Shown in pieces: positions 8,321 through 17,943 of a stretch of 64,000 nucleotides of DNA. The translations under genes were made by a program, and so were the position numbers. The notes below the pieces were generated by a model. That model had not been told where the DNA came from and did no database searches. It saw nothing but the letters and a program-made list of their open reading frames with translations. The DNA is taken from positions 103,600 through 167,599 of the forward strand of contig NZ_QTQP01000013.1 in assembly GCF_003854275.1 (NCBI RefSeq), read 5' to 3'. Source of the DNA: Burkholderia sp. Bp8963 (lineage in GTDB: Bacteria > Pseudomonadota > Gammaproteobacteria > Burkholderiales > Burkholderiaceae). Position 1 is the stretch's first letter. Each line of letters begins with the position of its first letter.

Positions 8321-9787
8321 TTGAGCTCTTCGCGAAAACGCAACCCACAATCTTCGCGCACGTCCGTTGCGCTGAGCGACATTACGATCGTCGACAACGC
8401 AGTGCTCAAGCGTGCGGTCGGCGCAATGGCATTCGGCAACGCGATGGAATGGTTCGACTTCGGCGTCTACAGCTACATCGCCGTCACGCTCGGCAAGGTG
8501 TTCTTCCCGTCCAGCAGCCCGTCCGCGCAGTTGCTCGCGACCTTCGGCACGTTCGCGGCCGCGTTCCTCGTGCGCCCGCTCGGCGGCATGGTATTTGGCC
8601 CGCTCGGCGACCGGATCGGCCGGCAGCGCGTGCTTGCGATGACGATGATCATGATGGCCGTCGGCACGTTCGCGATCGGCCTGATCCCGAGCTATGCGTC
8701 GATCGGCATCATGGCGCCCGTGCTGCTGCTCGTCGCCCGCCTCGTGCAGGGTTTCTCGACGGGTGGCGAATACGGCGGCGCCGCGACCTTCATCGCCGAA
8801 TTCTCGCCTGACAAGCGCCGCGGCTTCATGGGCAGCTTCCTCGAGTTCGGCACGCTGACCGGCTACATTCTCGGCGCGGGCACGGTCGCGACACTGACCG
8901 CGATGCTGTCGCAGGACGCGCTGCTGTCGTGGGGCTGGCGCGTGCCGTTTTTCATCGCCGGTCCGCTCGGCCTCGTGGGCCTCTACGTGCGGATGAAACT
9001 CGAGGAAACACCTGCTTTCAAGAAGGAAGCGGAAGCGCGCGAGGCGAACGAAAACGCGCGGCCGAAGCAAGGATTTCCGGAACTGCTTGCCGAGCAATGG
9101 AAGCCGCTGCTGCAATGCGTCGGCCTCGTGCTGATCTTCAACGTGACCGACTACATGGCCCTGTCGTATCTGCCGAGCTTTCTGTCGGCGACACTGCACG
9201 TCGACGAATCACATGGCCTCTTTCTCGTGCTGATCGTGATGATGCTGATGATGCCGATGACGCTTTACGCCGGGCATCTGTCCGACCAGGTCGGACGCAA
9301 ACCGGTGATGCTCGCCGGATGCGTCGGACTCCTCATGCTGTCGATTCCGGCCCTGCTGTTGATCCGCACCGGCGCGACGTTGCCGATGCTCGGCGGCATG
9401 CTGATTTTCGGCACGTTGCTGTCGACGTTTACCGGCGTGATGCCGTCGTCGCTGCCGGCGCTGTTTCCGACGCGAATCCGCTACGGCGCGCTCGCGATCG
9501 GCTTCAACGTGTCGGTATCGCTGTTCGGCGGCACGACGCCGCTCGTGACCGCGTGGCTCGTCGACGTGACGGGCAACCTGATGATGCCCGCCTACTATCT
9601 GATGGGTGCGTCGGTCATCGGTATCGTATCGGTGCTCGCGCTGCGCGAGACGGCCGGCAAGCCGTTGCCCGGTTCCGGGCCGTGCGTGTCGAGTCGCATG
9701 GAAGCGCTCAGCCTCGTCGACAAGGTGCCGGCCCGAAGCCACTCGCGGAAGAAGGCGCGCCCGGTCGTGGTAAAGGAACACGTCTGA
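8321..9787 (+). CDS. proP: ProP-type proline/glycine betaine MFS transporter
   Basis: A 488-residue major facilitator with about twelve membrane segments, very close in order and spacing to E. coli ProP. Shared segments include TIVDN, GNAMEWFDFGVYSY, RPLGGMVFGPLGDRIGRQ, LVQGFSTGGEYGGAATF, SPDKRRGFMGSFLEFG, LEETPAF, GVMPSSLPALFPTRIRYGAL and NLMMPAYYLMG. ProP is an H+ symporter that accumulates compatible solutes under osmotic upshift. The start is taken as TTG at 8321, because an AGGAG sits 8 bases before it and the protein then begins with the same short basic tail as ProP; the only upstream ATG lies in non-coding sequence. The C-terminal coiled coil of the E. coli protein is replaced by a short basic tail. 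Confidence 0.88.
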   Translation: MSSSRKRNPQSSRTSVALSDITIVDNAVLKRAVGAMAFGNAMEWFDFGVYSYIAVTLGKVFFPSSSPSAQLLATFGTFAAAFLVRPLGGMVFGPLGDRIGRQRVLAMTMIMMAVGTFAIGLIPSYASIGIMAPVLLLVARLVQGFSTGGEYGGAATFIAEFSPDKRRGFMGSFLEFGTLTGYILGAGTVATLTAMLSQDALLSWGWRVPFFIAGPLGLVGLYVRMKLEETPAFKKEAEAREANENARPKQGFPELLAEQWKPLLQCVGLVLIFNVTDYMALSYLPSFLSATLHVDESHGLFLVLIVMMLMMPMTLYAGHLSDQVGRKPVMLAGCVGLLMLSIPALLLIRTGATLPMLGGMLIFGTLLSTFTGVMPSSLPALFPTRIRYGALAIGFNVSVSLFGGTTPLVTAWLVDVTGNLMMPAYYLMGASVIGIVSVLALRETAGKPLPGSGPCVSSRMEALSLVDKVPARSHSRKKARPVVVKEHV

Positions 9788-9870
9788 TTTGGGTTTCAGC
9801 CTGAACCTTGCAGGTACGAGGGTCTCCGTTTTACGTGGCGCATGATCGCGGTCTGAAGCTCATCGATCAG

Positions 9871-12666
9871 TCATCGTCGCGAGCCGCGACGCTCCCGATC
9901 ATTACCGCGCGCCGAAAACCGGTCGTCGTTCTCCGCCGCGCGCGGCGCGCCGGCGGGCGGCGCCGGATCGGGCTCCCCTCGCGGCGTGAAGTCCGGCGCA
10001 GCGCCGTTGATGTCGTCGATCAACGCGGCCTGTTCCGGATGCCGGGCCGCCAGATGCGCCGAAACGACGACGCCATGAAGCTGCGCACGCAAATCCTCCC
10101 AGCGCTCGCGCAGCACACGCCAGTTCACTTCGTCGTACGTGCCCTTGAACACCACCGGGCAGAACTCGATCCGCGGAACGTCGCTCGATCCCGCGCCATG
10201 CATCGCGCGCTCGATCATCGATTCCCACAGGCTGCCGAGGCGATCGACGCGGCCGATCTGCTGCTCGACGACTGCGGGGTTCCATTCAGGATGCAGCAGC
10301 ACCACGGTCCGGCACGCACGATGCAGGTTGAGCCCCTCGCGTCCGACCATCGACTGCGCGACCAGCACGCGCGGATACACATGGGCCCGGTTGAACGCGA
10401 GCTGCTGCATCCGGCGCGTCTCCGGTTTCGTATCGCCGTGCATCAAGCGCGCGAAGCCGCCTTCGGGACGGTTGAACTCCTCGCTTAGCCTCGCCTCGAC
10501 CGTCTTCCACGCCGCATCGAAATCGACACCGTCGAATTCCGCGTCCCCCGCGGCATCCTGATCGGCATGCTCGACGTCGCGATCGCTGGTCGCCTCCATC
10601 AGCTCGACGAACGCGGCCGCATAAACCGACGGATCGCGTCGCTCGAGATCCCCGGCCCGCAGCGCGTGCATCGCGCGCGCGACGAGGGCACGCGGGTTCG
10701 CGTCACCGCTGCCGGCGCGTCGGTCGCGGTCGGCATTCTGGAATGCCTTGAACAGACGCCTCGCCCACGCATTCGACGCATCGTCGGCCAAGCCACGCTC
10801 GATCAGGCTCAGCAAGTCGTCGCGGTATTTCTCGCGCTCGGTTTCGAGCGCCCTGTATCGTTGTTCGAGCGCACGATCGAGCGCGTCGCGTTCGAGTGCA
10901 TCACGCCGGATCTTGCCAGCTCGCTTCAGTTGACGATAGGCGGCCTGAACCGCCGGCCACTCGCCATCGTGCAGCTTACGCTGCGGCCAAGACTTGTCTT
11001 CGTCGAGACAGCGCAGCATCTCCCGCGCGTTGAGCAGGTCGACCAGCGCCCGCAACGGGCGCGTGAAGCGGCCGAACACGAGGACTTTCTCGCCGCGCGC
11101 CGTGACCGCTTCGATCGCGTCGACGGCTGCCACGATCGCCGGGTGGTCGTAGAGCGGCTCCTCGCCGTTGCCAAACGGACGCGTCGCCACGTCGATCCAC
11201 CACTGCGCGCGCTGGCGCGCCTTCTCGTCGGCCCCGGATGCGGCCTCCGTCGGCGCAGGCTCGTCGGCGGACGCGCGGTCGTGCTCCTCCTGCTTGCGGT
11301 CGGCATCGGCATCGCGCGTCGCGCGGTCCATCAGCATCGCGATGCCATGACCGCTCCCCGTCGTCAGGCGCAGGCGTGTCGCGACACGCGCCAGGTTGGC
11401 GTCCTCCGCCTGCCTGCCGACGAACGAAAGCGCTTCGGCCGCGCAGACTGCCTGCTTCCACCGGTCGTCGAGCCGTGCGGTATCGACCAGGATCTCCTGT
11501 TCGCGCCGATACGCGTGGCCCGGCTCGTTCGCGATGCGCGCGAACGCCTGCACGTAGCGGTCGTTTCGCTTGTCGCGCCGCAACACCCATCGCGCGAGTG
11601 CGTGCCGGAACGCCGACGCCGCCTCCTTGTACGCGTCGCGTGCAGCGTCGTTGCCGATGCATTGGCGCATCCGCCGGACCGCGTCCGAGTAACGCGCGAT
11701 CACGTCGCCGACGCCGTCGGCATCGGCACCGATCCGCCGCAGCGTCTGCTTCCATTGCCCGGAATCGAGCTCCACGGGCGTCGCCGTCAGCGCGATGCGC
11801 CGCGCGGACGGCGACGCGAGCACCACGTTGTCGAGCAGCTTCGACAAGCCGCTGTCGTCGCCGCGACTCTTGTGGGCTTCGTCGATGATGACCAGGTCGA
11901 AACCGCCGAGGCCCGCGCCGACCGCGCGTTCGAGCGCCGGGCGCAGCGTGCCGCCGCTGCGATATGCGTCGGCGGCATTCAGCCGCATGCGGCGCCCGTC
12001 GGCCGGCATCATCGCGTCGCCCAGCTCGGTCAGCCGCTGCGCCATCGGTCCGTCCGGATCGTTCGACGCCGCGTCGACGATGTCGGCCACCGCACGGCGC
12101 AGGTATTCCGGCGGCCGGTCGCCTTGCCGCGACGGCTGGCTGCCGCGCGGCCGGTCGCGCCATCGCGCGCACAGCGCCGGCAACAGCCGCCAGCGCCACG
12201 CTTGGCGATTTCCCCCGAGCGACCAATTCGCAAACGCATGCGAGATCAGCACCGCGCGCTCGCCGAACCACGGCTGGCGCGCGGCGGGATCGTTGCTCTG
12301 CCACGCACACAGGTATTGCCACAGGCTGCGCAGCAGCATCGGCGCCTGCACCTTCCCGTCGCGCAGCTCCGCGCGCCATTGATACCCGAGGCCCGGCGGC
12401 ACGAGAATCGCGACACGCCCGCCGCATTCGATCACGGCCCGCGCGACGGCAACCGCGATCCGCGTCTTGCCCATGCCGACTTCGTCCGCCACGATCAGGC
12501 CGTTCGCGGGCAGCCGGCGGGCAATCGCGCGCAGGCTCGCGCATTGTCCGTCGTTCAATCGCCAGCCGTTGGCCTGCACCGGCTCGTCGGCGGCTGCGCG
12601 CGCGGTCTCCGCGACGCGCATCAGGCGCGCGCTGACCGCGTCCCACCCGAGGAATACTTCGCTCAT
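9871..12666 (-). CDS. SNF2-type DEAH helicase of a candidate defence cassette
   Basis: A 931-residue superfamily 2 ATPase. Motif I is ADEVGMGKT (residues 60-68), motif II IIDEAH (around 261-265) and motif III LTATP (293-297). The C-terminal RecA-like domain has VLVAQSMVGREGLNL and QIGRVDRLGS (motif VI, near residue 800). The ADEVG(L/M)GKT form of motif I is typical of SNF2/RapA-like helicases found in defence islands and transcription recycling. A long charged insertion (about residues 440-650) separates the two motor domains. The start at 12666 is set by the ATGA overlap with the upstream phosphodiesterase gene. It is the last gene of a three-gene minus-strand operon and ends 83 bases from the convergent proP. 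Role inferred: DNA translocation or remodelling for the partner phosphodiesterase. Confidence 0.82.
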   Translation of the reverse strand: MSEVFLGWDAVSARLMRVAETARAAADEPVQANGWRLNDGQCASLRAIARRLPANGLIVADEVGMGKTRIAVAVARAVIECGGRVAILVPPGLGYQWRAELRDGKVQAPMLLRSLWQYLCAWQSNDPAARQPWFGERAVLISHAFANWSLGGNRQAWRWRLLPALCARWRDRPRGSQPSRQGDRPPEYLRRAVADIVDAASNDPDGPMAQRLTELGDAMMPADGRRMRLNAADAYRSGGTLRPALERAVGAGLGGFDLVIIDEAHKSRGDDSGLSKLLDNVVLASPSARRIALTATPVELDSGQWKQTLRRIGADADGVGDVIARYSDAVRRMRQCIGNDAARDAYKEAASAFRHALARWVLRRDKRNDRYVQAFARIANEPGHAYRREQEILVDTARLDDRWKQAVCAAEALSFVGRQAEDANLARVATRLRLTTGSGHGIAMLMDRATRDADADRKQEEHDRASADEPAPTEAASGADEKARQRAQWWIDVATRPFGNGEEPLYDHPAIVAAVDAIEAVTARGEKVLVFGRFTRPLRALVDLLNAREMLRCLDEDKSWPQRKLHDGEWPAVQAAYRQLKRAGKIRRDALERDALDRALEQRYRALETEREKYRDDLLSLIERGLADDASNAWARRLFKAFQNADRDRRAGSGDANPRALVARAMHALRAGDLERRDPSVYAAAFVELMEATSDRDVEHADQDAAGDAEFDGVDFDAAWKTVEARLSEEFNRPEGGFARLMHGDTKPETRRMQQLAFNRAHVYPRVLVAQSMVGREGLNLHRACRTVVLLHPEWNPAVVEQQIGRVDRLGSLWESMIERAMHGAGSSDVPRIEFCPVVFKGTYDEVNWRVLRERWEDLRAQLHGVVVSAHLAARHPEQAALIDDINGAAPDFTPRGEPDPAPPAGAPRAAENDDRFSARGNDRERRGSRR

Positions 12667-14690
12667 CTCATGCTCCTCAATGCCGGCAGCGCGCCAACCG
12701 CCCACGCCTGTTCGATCGTCCTGAGCGCGGCTTCATAGCGCGCACCCGCCGCGTTGCCACCGGTCTCCGCGAAACCCGGACGGAACGGCGCGGCGCGAAG
12801 CGGCGACAGCGGATTCAGTTCGAGCTCGGCAAAGGCCGTCACGCCCGCGCTACCGGCGGCACGGACGAGTGTCTGCTCGAGCCGGCTGCACCACGCGTGC
12901 CAGTCGGCCTCGTCGATCGCCGTCTGCCGCTGCGCGATGTTCTCGATCAACTCCATCATCTGGCGGATCGGATAGGTCCGCCCGTCCGCCGACGGCAGCG
13001 CGTGCGCGCCGGACAGCATCGGATCGAAACCTTCGCCGAAGCGATCCGGCGCATCGTCGTCCGGTGCCATCGGGAAACTCGCGAGCTGCCACCAGAGGTC
13101 CTCGACATCCAGTGACGTCAGCGGCGTTGCCGCGACGCGCCCGTACTCGTCGAGCACCGGCACGGTGGTGCTGCCAGCGCTGCCGGCGCCGTCCGCATCG
13201 GCCCAGCGAACCTCGACCTGCCGCGGGCGCTCGCCCGGCCACGCGAACCCGTCCGCCAGCCTGGCGCACGGCGCGCCGGCCGGATCGAGCACGGCGACGT
13301 GCAACAGCCCGTCCATCGTTTCGGACGGCCGCAAGCTGGCCGGCTCCGCCGCGTCCGCGCCGCGCCAGGTCAGCCACGCGATCGGCGACGCGATGCATTC
13401 GTCCGGACGCTCCGGCATGTCGCCGCCGGGCGTGAGCACGTGATCGGTGTCGACGGATTCGCCCCGATGCACCGGCAGCACGTTGCCGACGACCTGCTCC
13501 GGCGGCACGCCGCGCCGCGCTTCCCATTGCAGAGGCTCGGCGGCAAACACGACGCCGGCCTCGAGGTTCCCGCCGCGCGTATTCGCCGACGACAGGAAAC
13601 CCGGCTTCGTCAGATTGCCCGATCCCAGATACAGCCACGCGCTCGTGCACGCATTCGAGCCCCGCTCGTTCGCCGCAAACAGGAACTTCGCGTGCAGCGT
13701 GCGCTGGCCGCCCGCCGCCGCGCCGAACACCGCTTCCGGTGTGCGCGCGCGCCGGACCGTCACCCCGTGCTCCGCCAGCGCGGTGACCGATTGCGCGACG
13801 GCCTGGCACGCGTCCGGATTGACGAACACGTCGATCTGGCAGTTCTGCGTGATCCGTCCGGCGCGCTTCAGCTCGCCGATGATCTTCAGCAGCGCGGGCG
13901 GCGCGCCGCCTGCGTCGGCCGACATCGACTCGAAGAATCCGGAACCCATCGCGAGCCGATTGCAGGCTGCGCCGCCCGTCGCGCGTTCCGCGAGCGCAGG
14001 AAGTTGTGTCAGCAACGGCTTGTCCCAGTTGTCGACGAAGCGGGCGCGCGCGCGGCCGGCGGCTTGCTCGCACAGCGCGATCCAGCGGCGCAGCTGCCCG
14101 TCCGCATGCGCCGATTCGCCCGGCAACGCATCGCCGATCGCCGTGAAAATGCGCGTATCGAAGTGCGGTGCGAGCCGCTCGATCATCCGCCATGCGGCAC
14201 GCACATCCGCGCACGCCGTCTTCACTTCGTCGTCGCCGTGATCCAGCGCGTCGCTGGCAACGTCGATACTCCACGCGAGGTCGAGGCTCTCCTCGAGCGT
14301 CTGGCGCGTCCAGTTCCCGGTGGAGACGATCACGCGCAGCCGCCAGCGCGACGCGTCCGTCTGATGGCGGAAGCCCAGCACCGCGACCTTCGCGTGCAGC
14401 AGCCGGAACGGGCGCGGCACTCGCTTCAGCAACGGCAGATGCATCAGCCCCGGCACGTCGACGGTCGTGATCAGCGAGTTACCGGGATCGAGCATCATCG
14501 CGAGCGCAATGCGCCCGCCCGCCGCGCGCCGCGCGTGGGTCTGGCCCGTGAAGCGCTCCGCCGCGTCGTCGAGAAAGGCCGCATCGGCCGAATAGCCGCA
14601 CAGCCACCCGAAGTGACCGAGATAAGCATCCGGCGCGTCGAAGAGTTGCGCCAGCGAAGGCCGCTTCACGGCCCGTGCATTCCTGCTCAT
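12663..14690 (-). CDS. Phospholipase D superfamily protein with Tdp1-like HKN motifs
   Basis: A 675-residue protein with two catalytic half-sites of the phospholipase D superfamily. The first is LLHAKVAVLGF (H99, K101) followed by VSTGNWT (N126). The second is TLHAKFLF (H333, K335) followed by LGSGNLTKPGF (N359) and NLEAGVVF (E377). Asn in place of the usual Asp (HKN rather than HKD), plus the SGNLTKPG..LEAGVVF run, resembles tyrosyl-DNA phosphodiesterase 1 more than bacterial HKD nucleases. The C-terminal 300 residues, from about 383, are not recognised. The start at 14690 overlaps the preceding stop (ATGA) and is followed by a normal codon pattern. Phosphodiester cleavage of DNA or of a DNA-protein adduct is inferred from the motifs, not proven. 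Confidence 0.75.
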   Translation of the reverse strand: MSRNARAVKRPSLAQLFDAPDAYLGHFGWLCGYSADAAFLDDAAERFTGQTHARRAAGGRIALAMMLDPGNSLITTVDVPGLMHLPLLKRVPRPFRLLHAKVAVLGFRHQTDASRWRLRVIVSTGNWTRQTLEESLDLAWSIDVASDALDHGDDEVKTACADVRAAWRMIERLAPHFDTRIFTAIGDALPGESAHADGQLRRWIALCEQAAGRARARFVDNWDKPLLTQLPALAERATGGAACNRLAMGSGFFESMSADAGGAPPALLKIIGELKRAGRITQNCQIDVFVNPDACQAVAQSVTALAEHGVTVRRARTPEAVFGAAAGGQRTLHAKFLFAANERGSNACTSAWLYLGSGNLTKPGFLSSANTRGGNLEAGVVFAAEPLQWEARRGVPPEQVVGNVLPVHRGESVDTDHVLTPGGDMPERPDECIASPIAWLTWRGADAAEPASLRPSETMDGLLHVAVLDPAGAPCARLADGFAWPGERPRQVEVRWADADGAGSAGSTTVPVLDEYGRVAATPLTSLDVEDLWWQLASFPMAPDDDAPDRFGEGFDPMLSGAHALPSADGRTYPIRQMMELIENIAQRQTAIDEADWHAWCSRLEQTLVRAAGSAGVTAFAELELNPLSPLRAAPFRPGFAETGGNAAGARYEAALRTIEQAWAVGALPALRSMR

Positions 14691-16012
14691 TCGTCCGCCT
14701 CCGGCTTCCGGGATTCCAGCCAGTGGCCGAGCTCGCCGTGCAGATCGGCGTTCAGCAGGAACAGGTTCTGGATGCGATACGAGATGCCCGCGGGCCAGAC
14801 GATCCCCGCACGCACCGTCGGCGCCGCTTCGTCGGGATCGGCCGGATCCGGCGCGCCGGTCGCGCCGTCGCGGAAAGCCGGCCCCGGAACGATCTGCCCG
14901 TGCTTGACGCGCAATACCCGCTCGTCCCGCATCACCAGCGTCTCGACACGCTTCGTGTCGTCGGGATCGATGCATTCGCGGCAAAACTGATTCGCACCGG
15001 CGTCGTCGTGCCCTTCGTCGAGGAATGCCTGCGCGGCGAGCTTCAGCGCGTCGAGCCGCTCCGCGACGGTATCGGGAATGCGGTCAGCGCCGAGCTCGAA
15101 GCACGGGCGGCTCCCGTTGGCGGCAACCGCGACTTCCAGCGCATCGAGCACGGCCAGCGCTTCGTCCCGCGCTCGGAAAAACCGCGCGCCCGCACGCAGA
15201 TCGTTCCAGTGGGCGTCATCGATCGCGACGGGCCGCTGGCCCCAGCCGAGCTCGCGATCCGCATCCCCGGCTTCGCGCACCGCGTTCACCCACGCGAGCG
15301 CGGCACGGCGCCGCGCCTGCCCTGAGTCAACGTCGCCGCCCATGCTCAGTTGCTGCGCGACCAGCGCCAGCGCGTCGGGCATCATCGGCTCAAGCGGCGA
15401 AAGCGCGACGGCGAGCTTGCTGCTATCCGTCAGACGCTCGCCACGGCTCATCCACTGCACCAGATAATCGAGCACGCCCTGCGAGTAGTAGCACGGCTCG
15501 TAGCCGCTGGCCTGCGCGTCGATCAGCGCGTCGCCGGTCGGCGTGCACCGGAACGCATTGAAGCGGCTTGCGCCTGCGTCGACGAGGCCGAGCGACGGCA
15601 ATGCCTGGACGATCGACATGCGCATCGGCTGGCTGACGTAGAACCCGGGCTTGCGCACCCGCGCGAAGGTCAGATCCTGCTGGCCGCTCAGCTTGCGGAA
15701 TCCGCGCAAGCGCGCATCCGGCGCGTGCCCGTTGCGTCGGAAACCGGACCAGCACGCAATCGCCTCGATCGCATTGCCCGCCTCGATATTGGTCACCTGC
15801 ACCCGGCCCGTACGCGCGTGCTCCGCCGCGCGCACGCCGAGCGTGGCCAGGAAAAGCTGCTTGGCGAACCACAGGCCGCCCAGCCCCGGCACCGCCAGTT
15901 CATTGAACGCACGCACGGATGCACCGAGGTTAAGCGTCCGCGTCCGGCGTTCGGCCGGCAATATTTCAGGGCCCAGCAGCCCCCACGACATCTGCATGTG
16001 TGACACCGTCAT
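14687..16012 (-). CDS. Unrecognised protein, first gene of the phosphodiesterase-helicase operon
   Basis: About 441 residues, no family recognised. The segment RMSIVQALPSLGLVDAG..RFNAFRCTPTGDALID looks like a winged-helix element (helix, helix, strand, turn, strand, GxxL ending). A CREC pair (NQFCRECIDPDD) lies further on, and the C-terminus is a conserved-looking GIVWPAGISYRIQNLFLLN. No membrane segment or signal peptide is visible. The stop overlaps the ATG of the phosphodiesterase gene, so the products are probably made together and may form a complex. The start is uncertain: the frame extends to 16078, but the first 22 codons have poor third-position GC bias, so 16012 or a Met a few codons later is preferred. 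Confidence 0.65.
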   Translation of the reverse strand: MTVSHMQMSWGLLGPEILPAERRTRTLNLGASVRAFNELAVPGLGGLWFAKQLFLATLGVRAAEHARTGRVQVTNIEAGNAIEAIACWSGFRRNGHAPDARLRGFRKLSGQQDLTFARVRKPGFYVSQPMRMSIVQALPSLGLVDAGASRFNAFRCTPTGDALIDAQASGYEPCYYSQGVLDYLVQWMSRGERLTDSSKLAVALSPLEPMMPDALALVAQQLSMGGDVDSGQARRRAALAWVNAVREAGDADRELGWGQRPVAIDDAHWNDLRAGARFFRARDEALAVLDALEVAVAANGSRPCFELGADRIPDTVAERLDALKLAAQAFLDEGHDDAGANQFCRECIDPDDTKRVETLVMRDERVLRVKHGQIVPGPAFRDGATGAPDPADPDEAAPTVRAGIVWPAGISYRIQNLFLLNADLHGELGHWLESRKPEADE

Positions 16013-16357
16013 GATGATTGATTCAACGGCAGGGCGCGCACGCGCTGCGTTCGAACGGATAACGGCGCACTGCGCCATTTCTTTAACTGCATGGTTCGGG
16101 AAATCGGGTTCCTGTCGGGCGGGACATGTCGATCACGGTTGTCCGGTTCCACACGCGAGTCGCGCGCGCGGCATCGCCGGCGATCGCGTGTCGCCACTTT
16201 ATTCGCGCATCGGGACAAATCGTGTCGTGAGCGGCGGCGCCGGGTTCATGTCCGACTGCGCTCGCGCAAACGTATGCGGCCGTGCTCGCGCGTTAGAACG
16301 ATGCGACATGCGCGCTCGTGGGCACGGCCCGCCGCGCGCACGCGCAACGGCATTCGA
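16013..16357. other. Intergenic region upstream of the three-gene cassette
   Basis: There is no convincing gene in 345 bases. The sequence is less GC-rich than its flanks, as expected for the promoter of the leftward cassette, but no clear -35/-10 or operator was found. Confidence 0.45.
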
Positions 16358-16498
<141 letters not shown>

Positions 16499-16505
16499 TC
16501 ACGGC

Positions 16506-17750
16506 TCAACCGGTATCTGCATCCCGCAAGCACGACTCGCGCACCGGCGCGAATCCTTTACGGTACAGATCGGCCAGCTCCGTCGCCTTGTCCTCCAGCA
16601 TCGCCGGATCGGCCCGCAGCGCATCGCCGATCGCGTCGGCGAGCTCATCCACGCCAGCGACGGCCGGGTTGCCGGCCGCTTCCCATGTCGCCGCGAATGC
16701 GGTCAGCTTCGTCGTCCGCGTACCGTCGGTCGAATGGCGAATGTTGACGCGCGGAAGCGCGAACGCCATCGCGACGATCCTGCCATGCAGGCTGCTGCCG
16801 CAATACACTCGGCTCTGCGCGATCAGCGCGCAGATGTCCCACAGATTCAGCGATGCAAGCACCCTGACCGATGCGCACCGCACCCTGCCGGCAATGCGTC
16901 GGCAGCACGCGAGATCGTCATGCCACGGCGCCGCGCCGGCGCGGAACAATACGATGCCGAGCCGATGCGACGCAGCCGTCCGGTCGAGCTCGCGTGCGAT
17001 CACGTCGAGCGTTGCGTCGTCGCCGAAATCGGCACTGAACTGCACGGCCGCGTAGCCGTCGGGAAAGGCCTGCAGCACGTCCCGCACCGCGCGCTCGCCC
17101 GCATGGCGGCGAATCCGCGCGCCGAACAGCGCGCGGGTCATGACCGCAGGATCGGGCACGAGCCGCGCCGCGATGCCCGCCGCGCTCAACTGCGCGTGCG
17201 TGGACCGATCGCGCACGCTGACGTCGTCCGCCGCCGCGACGGCGGCCAGCACTTCAGCGCGCAGCGCCGCGTCGCAACCGTCGAGCGCGACGCCGCCAAC
17301 CGCGTTGAAGGCAACGCGGCGCATCGGCACGTCGGGATACGCGTGCCGCGACAGCACGTATGGCGCCAGCGATGCGGCGCCAAACCGTGCATGCGCAAAA
17401 GCGGGCTGGTTCCGCTCCCACGCGCCGGCCTGCGCAAGGTTGATCGGGAATTCGTCCGGGCGCGACAGCATGACGGCCGCCTCCCACGCATCGCAGGTCA
17501 GCAGTTCACCGCCGACGTGGACGACGTTCAGCGCACGATCGCGCGAGGCCGCCGCGATCCGCTCGAACGCGTCGACGCGATGGCCGCCGTCGCAACGCAG
17601 ATCACGCGCGGCCAGGCCGGCGAAACGCAGGTCGCGGCAGTCGAGCATCCGCGCGACGACGTGCGGGAACAGCAGGTCGCCGAAATTGTGTCGATCGAAC
17701 GCGCCGAACAGGACTGTCGGCGTGCTGCGCGAAGCGTGACCGGTTTCCAC
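16506..17750 (-). CDS. Polysaccharide pyruvyl transferase family protein
   Basis: A 414-residue protein of the CsaB/WcaK-type fold. The N-terminus VLFGAFDRHNFGDLLFP is the first strand and loop of the family. The middle has NAVGGVAL, VRDRSTHAQL and VPDPAVM, and the C-terminal half has SRVYCGSSLHGRIVAMAFALPRVNI, the conserved SSLHG signature. These enzymes transfer pyruvate ketals from PEP to sugars, or act on related glycan substrates. It is a single gene with no polysaccharide locus around it. Product role unknown beyond the family. Confidence 0.82.
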   Translation of the reverse strand: METGHASRSTPTVLFGAFDRHNFGDLLFPHVVARMLDCRDLRFAGLAARDLRCDGGHRVDAFERIAAASRDRALNVVHVGGELLTCDAWEAAVMLSRPDEFPINLAQAGAWERNQPAFAHARFGAASLAPYVLSRHAYPDVPMRRVAFNAVGGVALDGCDAALRAEVLAAVAAADDVSVRDRSTHAQLSAAGIAARLVPDPAVMTRALFGARIRRHAGERAVRDVLQAFPDGYAAVQFSADFGDDATLDVIARELDRTAASHRLGIVLFRAGAAPWHDDLACCRRIAGRVRCASVRVLASLNLWDICALIAQSRVYCGSSLHGRIVAMAFALPRVNIRHSTDGTRTTKLTAFAATWEAAGNPAVAGVDELADAIGDALRADPAMLEDKATELADLYRKGFAPVRESCLRDADTG

Positions 17751-17943
17751 GACGGATATCGCCCAAGGAGTTCGCCTGATTCCGGATCATCCCTGAGACG
17801 CGAGCATCGCTCAACATCATCCGGACGAGCAATCATGCAATCCGCGGCCGCCTCGTGCGATCGCTCGCTGAACGACGTCCATGCCGGCGGCGCTCAGCTC
17901 ACGTTGACGTCGTGCACGTCCGCGCACAGCCAGGCCGGCAAGG

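Noticed and set aside
10567..12738. 723-codon plus-strand frame over the helicase gene
   Set aside because: No domain; the minus strand carries ordered helicase motifs I, II, III and VI.
9871..16012. Assignment of the cassette to DISARM, Mokosh or Dpd
   Set aside because: DrmA/DrmB, an SF1 helicase or a DpdA-type transglycosylase are not present, and the phosphodiesterase has HKN rather than HKD motifs. Only a search could settle this.
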